Assembly (NCBI GenBank): GCA_900544205.1
Contig: UQUG01000076.1
Location: 1-8,679, forward strand
DNA length: 8,679 nucleotides
Reading direction: 5' to 3'
DNA from: an uncultured Collinsella sp.
Lineage (GTDB): Bacteria; Actinomycetota; Coriobacteriia; Coriobacteriales; Coriobacteriaceae
Shown here: in pieces, positions 6,601-8,679 of the stretch
Layout: every line of letters starts with the position of its first letter
Numbering within the stretch: position 1 is the stretch's first letter
Notes under the pieces: generated by a model
What the model was told of the DNA's origin: nothing
Seen by the model: the letters and a program-made list of their open reading frames with translations, nothing else
The model's database searches: none
Position numbers and translations under genes: made by a program

Positions 6601-8102
6601 CTGCCGAGAACGGCGGGGGCTTTGGACGAAAATGCCTCGGTCGCGATATCCTCAACGGCTATTCCGAGGTTTTTGGCAAAACCCTCGAGGAACGAGCCGC
6701 AGCCCGCAGAGCACGCCTCGTTGACGACGATATCGGTCAGCACGCCGTGGTTGAGCCAGATGGCCTTCATATCCTGTCCGCCGATGTCGAGCACGAAGGT
6801 CGCATCGGGAACGCATGCGCACGCGGCGCGGGCGTGCGCGACCGTCTCGACCGTATGGTAGTCGGCGTGGAACGCGCGCGCGAAAAGCTCCTCGCCGTAT
6901 CCCGTGGTGCCCACGGCATCGATCGCAAGCGTGACTCCCGCTGTCTCCCAGCGGTTCTTCAAGCTGACAAGACCCTGTTGGGCGACGTCGAGCGGTCTGC
7001 CGTTATTAGACGCGTAGAACGAATCGACAAGCTCACCCGCCTCATCGACCAGGGCGAACTTGGTCGTCGTGCTCCCCGAATCGATACCGAGCGCCACACG
7101 CACCGTCTCTCCGGGCGCATACGCATCCGGACCCTTTGCCGGCGTCTCTTTGCCATGGCGTGCCGTAAAATCCGCCTGCTCGGCAGGTGTGGCAAAAAAG
7201 GGCTGGGCAAGACGTCCCTCCCCGCTTGCGGGCGCGACCGTCTCGAGCTTATCCAGCCGGACAAAAGCGTCGGGAAGGTCGATCGGTTGGGACGATGCGA
7301 ACATGTCGGTCAGCGACAGGGCGGCACCGCGCGCGACCATGATCTGCGGATCGCGCGGGACGATAACCTGATCGTCCGATAGATTCAGTTGCTCCCGGAA
7401 CACGCGGACCAGTGTGGGGTTGTAGGCGAGCGTACCGCCCTCGAAGATTACCGGCGGCTCGATGTCGATACCCTGGGCCAGACCGCCGATCGTTTGGCGG
7501 GCGACCGCGTGAAGCGCCGAAAGCGCCAGGTCGGTGGTAGGAATGCCCTCGTTGAGCAGCGGCTGGATATCGGTCTTTGCGTACACGCCGCAGCGGCCCG
7601 AGACCTCGTGGACGGTCGTTCCCCGGCTTGCGAGCTGCTCGAACTCGCCCGATTCGGTGCCGACCCCCATGAGCTTTGCCATCTCGTCGATAAATGCACC
7701 GGTACCGCCTGCGCACGAGCCGTTCATGCGCATGTCGGCAACCTCGATGTCTCCCTTATCGTTGGTGCGGAAGAAGATCATCTTGGCGTCTTGGCCGCCC
7801 AGCTCGATGGCGCAGCGCGTCTGCGGATAGAACCTGCTGATCGCGAGCGCGTTGGCGACCACCTCCTGAACGTACGAGGCGCCCAGCGCGGTCGCGATAT
7901 CGCGCGCACCCGAGCCGGTCACCGCAACGCGCAGTGACTCATGGGGAAAGCGCTCGGCGAGCTCGCCGAGCATGGCGCGCACGCTCGCTGTCTGACACGC
8001 CCCGTGGCGGCGATATCCCCACCACGCCTCGGTCATATCCTCGTGCATCGCGTAAACTTTGGTCGTCGTCGACCCTACGTCCAGTCCTACTAGCAACGCC
8101 AT
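3663..8102 (-). CDS. Acyl-CoA dehydratase activase / dehydratase-like fusion protein (BadF/HgdC x2 + DUF2229/HgdB-like x2)
   Basis: A 1479-residue cytoplasmic iron-sulfur protein. Two ASKHA-fold ATPase domains of the BadF/BadG/BcrA/BcrD/HgdC activase family come first. Domain 1 (about 1-265) has DVGSTTTK (8-15), GGQDAK (102-107), C130 in NGSCAGGTG and C171 in GRCGVY. Domain 2 (about 336-597) has DSGSTTTK (341-348), GGQDMK (441-446), C464/C468 in NEACSAGCG and C503 in SRCTVF. A Cys-rich linker follows (C627, C630, C634, C653). Two HgdB/DUF2229-like modules follow (about 722-1037 and 1071-1468), each with a CFPA motif (C773, C1120), a second Cys (C815, C1155) and an FGC motif (C988, C1418). In the family, the activase hydrolyses ATP to push one electron at very low potential into a dehydratase or double-cubane partner. 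Here both parts sit on one chain. Substrate unknown; related large proteins are mostly annotated only as activase-related. Start ATG at 8102 has GGAG 4 nt upstream. It is first in an operon with tetR. Confidence 0.9.
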   Translation of the reverse strand: MALLVGLDVGSTTTKVYAMHEDMTEAWWGYRRHGACQTASVRAMLGELAERFPHESLRVAVTGSGARDIATALGASYVQEVVANALAISRFYPQTRCAIELGGQDAKMIFFRTNDKGDIEVADMRMNGSCAGGTGAFIDEMAKLMGVGTESGEFEQLASRGTTVHEVSGRCGVYAKTDIQPLLNEGIPTTDLALSALHAVARQTIGGLAQGIDIEPPVIFEGGTLAYNPTLVRVFREQLNLSDDQVIVPRDPQIMVARGAALSLTDMFASSQPIDLPDAFVRLDKLETVAPASGEGRLAQPFFATPAEQADFTARHGKETPAKGPDAYAPGETVRVALGIDSGSTTTKFALVDEAGELVDSFYASNNGRPLDVAQQGLVSLKNRWETAGVTLAIDAVGTTGYGEELFARAFHADYHTVETVAHARAACACVPDATFVLDIGGQDMKAIWLNHGVLTDIVVNEACSAGCGSFLEGFAKNLGIAVEDIATEAFSSKAPAVLGSRCTVFMNSSVVSEQRRGKGPGDIMAGLCRSIIENVFTKVIRVSNLNRLGDKVVVQGGTFRNDAVLRAFEQYLGKPVTRAPHPGLMGAIGIALLAREECRKGDAGTSFIGLDAVERFEHREFGGVTCRRCNNRCQRAVVAFGDGSLYVTGNRCPRGGAISWDELVREVPAAEELRPQGACEAQAPGTGRDRTAAAPNLFVDREKLLFESYPTVPVSGGRDVTIGIPRVLEFWDTMPFWSTFFSTLGFKVRVSGRSTKAMYERGLAHVTSDTVCFPAKLVHGHIRNLVDAGVDRIFMPIITTVPTENTASTSEWMCAVVKGYPYVMRNSDNPEERFGVPFDTPLFHWYDEGDRNRQLKAWCKETFDIDADLVAKATEQADRAQETFENQLQLRGRQVLENVHEDGGYAVVIASRPYHNDPLVNHGLPKLFSERGIPVLTPDAVPGVCNVDLSNSRIDIVNNYHARMLSCAVIVASTPELELVQMGSFGCGHDAYLTDEIARMMGEMGSKVPMMIKLDESDVAGPMGIRVRSFIESVNRRRAEERAEGARVHAVHPLDDPYKVKYTKRDRHDKIALVPNTSHAFCRLMTAAMRNQGVRAEALDIGREDAIRLGKRYVHNDICFPAQIVIGEALAALESGKYDPHDVAVVTGKYIGDCRLTHYMPLLRRALDDAGYDYVPVLTNDDVDAHNAHPGFKLGLGPSIQIAYGLPMIDALEAMLRRIRPYELEKGAADAAFDRALDEVIEGMERSGLRGQATGFKRALAIMDAVPYDRSNPHPTVLIVGEYLLNFHLGANHEIERYLEDNGLEVIEARMTDVIRKTYFYKHAQSREFHVDLSLPEKAWYATADNLFELAHDRCDRLGAASPLYEPPTRMPELVRASDKILHHTFDAGEGVLIPAEILEHAKRGCRNFVILQPFGCLPNHVVGRGLIHALKEQYPTAQFLPLDYDPDVSFANVENRLQMLIMNAKAQGCGEAHGETA

Positions 8103-8106
8103 AATG

Positions 8107-8110
8107 CTCC
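8107..8110 (-). promoter_or_regulatory. Shine-Dalgarno of the fusion gene
   Basis: GGAG (within GACGGAG) on the minus strand lies 4 nt upstream of the ATG at 8102. The spacing is short but usable, and the protein's first residues (MALLVGLDVG) run straight into the first ATPase motif, which supports this start. Confidence 0.6.
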
Positions 8111-8134
8111 GTCTCTCGCATTTTTCCCGCTAGA

Positions 8135-8143
8135 GATATACCA
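8135..8143 (-). promoter_or_regulatory. Extended -10 promoter candidate of the fusion-tetR operon
   Basis: On the minus strand TGG is followed by TATATC, which fits the extended -10 pattern TGnTATAAT with two mismatches. No good -35 box lies 16-18 bp upstream; that position falls within the palindrome at 8152-8172. A start about 7 nt downstream would give a leader of roughly 25 nt. A repressor bound to the palindrome would cover the -35 region. Confidence 0.45.
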
Positions 8144-8151
8144 CTCTACGT

Positions 8152-8172
8152 AATACAACAGACTGTTGTATT
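8152..8172. promoter_or_regulatory. Perfect 21-bp palindrome, probable TetR operator
   Basis: AATACAACAG, a central A, then CTGTTGTATT: ten base pairs per arm, all matching. It sits immediately upstream of the extended -10 of the operon that ends in the tetR gene. Size, near-perfect dyad symmetry and position fit a TetR-dimer operator. It lacks a T tail and is AT-rich, so it is not a terminator. The link to this particular repressor is inferred from the operon. Confidence 0.7.
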
Positions 8173-8184
8173 TAAACTCCGTAT

Positions 8185-8217
8185 AAAAAGCGGCTGCCGA
8201 AACGCTTCAGCAGCCGC
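8185..8217 (-). terminator. Intrinsic terminator upstream of the fusion operon
   Basis: On the minus strand GCGGCTGC (8217-8210) pairs perfectly with GCAGCCGC (8197-8190). After one mismatch the stem continues with GAA/TTC around a four-base loop, and TTTTTA follows directly. This is a classical Rho-independent terminator for the DUF2798 gene to the right, about 165 nt beyond its stop codon. It insulates the fusion operon from upstream transcription. If a promoter exists between it and that gene, it could act as an attenuator. Confidence 0.85.
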
Positions 8218-8225
8218 CGAATGCA

Positions 8226-8240
8226 CCAACAGATTGTTCT
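8226..8240. promoter_or_regulatory. Possible second, degenerate copy of the operator core
   Basis: CCAACAGATTGTTCT matches the central 15 bp of the palindrome at 8152-8172 at 12 positions, with 11 of 12 consecutive bases the same (CAACAGA, then C or T, then TGTT). The centres (8162 and 8233) are 71 bp apart, about seven helical turns. It could be an auxiliary repressor site or a chance match. Confidence 0.3.
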
Positions 8241-8329
8241 GCGCGCTAGCACGTCGGGCAACGGAGCAGCACGGGCCCTCCGGTCATGCGCACCGCTCAC
8301 GCCCGCGATGTCGCCGAGAGAGCTATCCA

Positions 8330-8381
8330 CGCTTAGGGCTCCAACCAAGCAAGTCGCCCGCGCTCAGCAGATCCCTAAGCG
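8330..8381 (-). repeat. Long-loop inverted repeat just after the DUF2798 gene
   Basis: CGCTTAGGG (8330-8338) and CCCTAAGCG (8373-8381) are perfect inverted copies 34 nt apart; the second ends 2 nt from the stop codon at 8384. A competing small stem, GCGAG (8379-8383) with CTCGC (8387-8391), has the stop codon in its loop. No T run follows. It may be a 3' UTR structure. Nothing else recognisable lies in 8241-8329. Confidence 0.4.
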
Positions 8382-8383
8382 AG

Positions 8384-8679
8384 CTACTCGCACTCAGGAG
8401 CCATAGCCTGCTCCAAGAGCTCGGCATGCTCCTCCTCGAAAACCGTCCCCACAGGGAAGGCGCGACGGAAGACGAAGCGGGAAATCGGACCGGCTACCAA
8501 AAGGTTCCACGGCAGCGCCATCACAAAATTATGCGGGATGTTGATCATCCAGATCGCGGGCACGGAATACAGGTTCGCAAGGATGCCGCCGGGCATGTGC
8601 GTCAGACCCTCACAGGCACCGTACAGCGACATGATGATGACCATGGGAACGACCATGCAGGAGCTGACGGCGAGCGTCA
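8384..8679 (-). CDS. DUF2798-type small membrane protein, 3' part only
   Basis: The last 98 or so codons of a gene whose start lies beyond the right edge. The frame stays open through the edge: residues T-L-A-V-S-S-C precede the first in-window Met at 8656, so that Met is internal. Two hydrophobic segments are visible: one beginning LAVSSCMVVPMVIIMSLYGA, and one at the IPHNFVMALPWNLLVAGPISR stretch. The segment with N-F-x-M-A-L-x-W and then AGP-x-x-R-F-x-F-R near the C terminus resembles my recollection of DUF2798 integral membrane proteins, which are built of two similar two-helix halves; this would be the second half. A short acidic tail (EEEHAELLEQ) follows. Function in the family is unknown. 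It is separated from the fusion operon by a strong terminator, so co-regulation is unlikely. A domain search of the full gene would confirm or overturn the assignment. Confidence 0.65.
   Translation of the reverse strand, partial: TLAVSSCMVVPMVIIMSLYGACEGLTHMPGGILANLYSVPAIWMINIPHNFVMALPWNLLVAGPISRFVFRRAFPVGTVFEEEHAELLEQAMAPECE

Noticed and set aside
8221..8406. A small plus-strand open frame in the gap between the fusion gene and the DUF2798 gene
   Set aside because: It has no Shine-Dalgarno sequence and no recognisable protein features, and it overlaps the end of the DUF2798 gene; the region looks like 3' UTR.
8384..8656. Treating the Met at 8656 as the start of a complete 90-residue gene
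   Set aside because: The frame stays open to the window edge, and the residues before this Met continue a membrane helix of the same family pattern, so the gene is cut by the edge.
1..8679. CRISPR arrays, insertion sequences, tRNA or rRNA genes
   Set aside because: I looked for regularly spaced repeats, terminal inverted repeats with transposase motifs, and tRNA-like cloverleaf sequences, and found none by eye.

Overview
The window reads as a chromosomal segment of a GC-rich anaerobe. The gene content (a ClpC-type unfoldase, an oxygen-sensitive 2-hydroxyacyl-CoA dehydratase/activase-type protein, short intergenic gaps) would suit a gut actinobacterium of the Coriobacteriia such as Collinsella. 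That placement is an inference from style and content, not a match I could run. I see no mobile element, CRISPR array, tRNA or rRNA.

All four genes lie on the minus strand, so transcription runs from right to left. In that order: (1) the 3' end of a DUF2798-type membrane protein gene (8384 to beyond the right edge), followed by a 3' UTR of about 165 nt that ends in a strong T-tailed terminator (8185-8217). (2) A promoter region with a perfect 21-bp palindrome (8152-8172), an extended -10 and a Shine-Dalgarno sequence, leading into a 1479-residue multidomain iron-sulfur protein (3663-8102). It carries two fused BadF/HgdC-type activase ATPase domains, a Cys-rich linker and two tandem HgdB-like dehydratase modules. 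(3) A TetR-family repressor gene (2990-3679) whose start lies inside the last codons of the large gene, so the two form a translationally coupled operon. (4) After a 191-nt gap holding a candidate promoter and a terminator-like leader hairpin, the gene for the AAA+ unfoldase ClpC (155-2797), with its own terminator at 98-129. Positions 1-97 hold no recognisable gene.

The most interesting unit is the operator, the large fusion gene and the overlapping tetR. It looks like a self-contained, probably autoregulated redox enzyme. The polypeptide appears to combine an ATP-driven low-potential electron injector (pseudo-dimeric activase) with its electron acceptor (pseudo-heterodimeric dehydratase-like part). 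The substrate, and the ligand of the TetR protein, cannot be told from the sequence. ClpC appears to be an independent housekeeping/stress gene.
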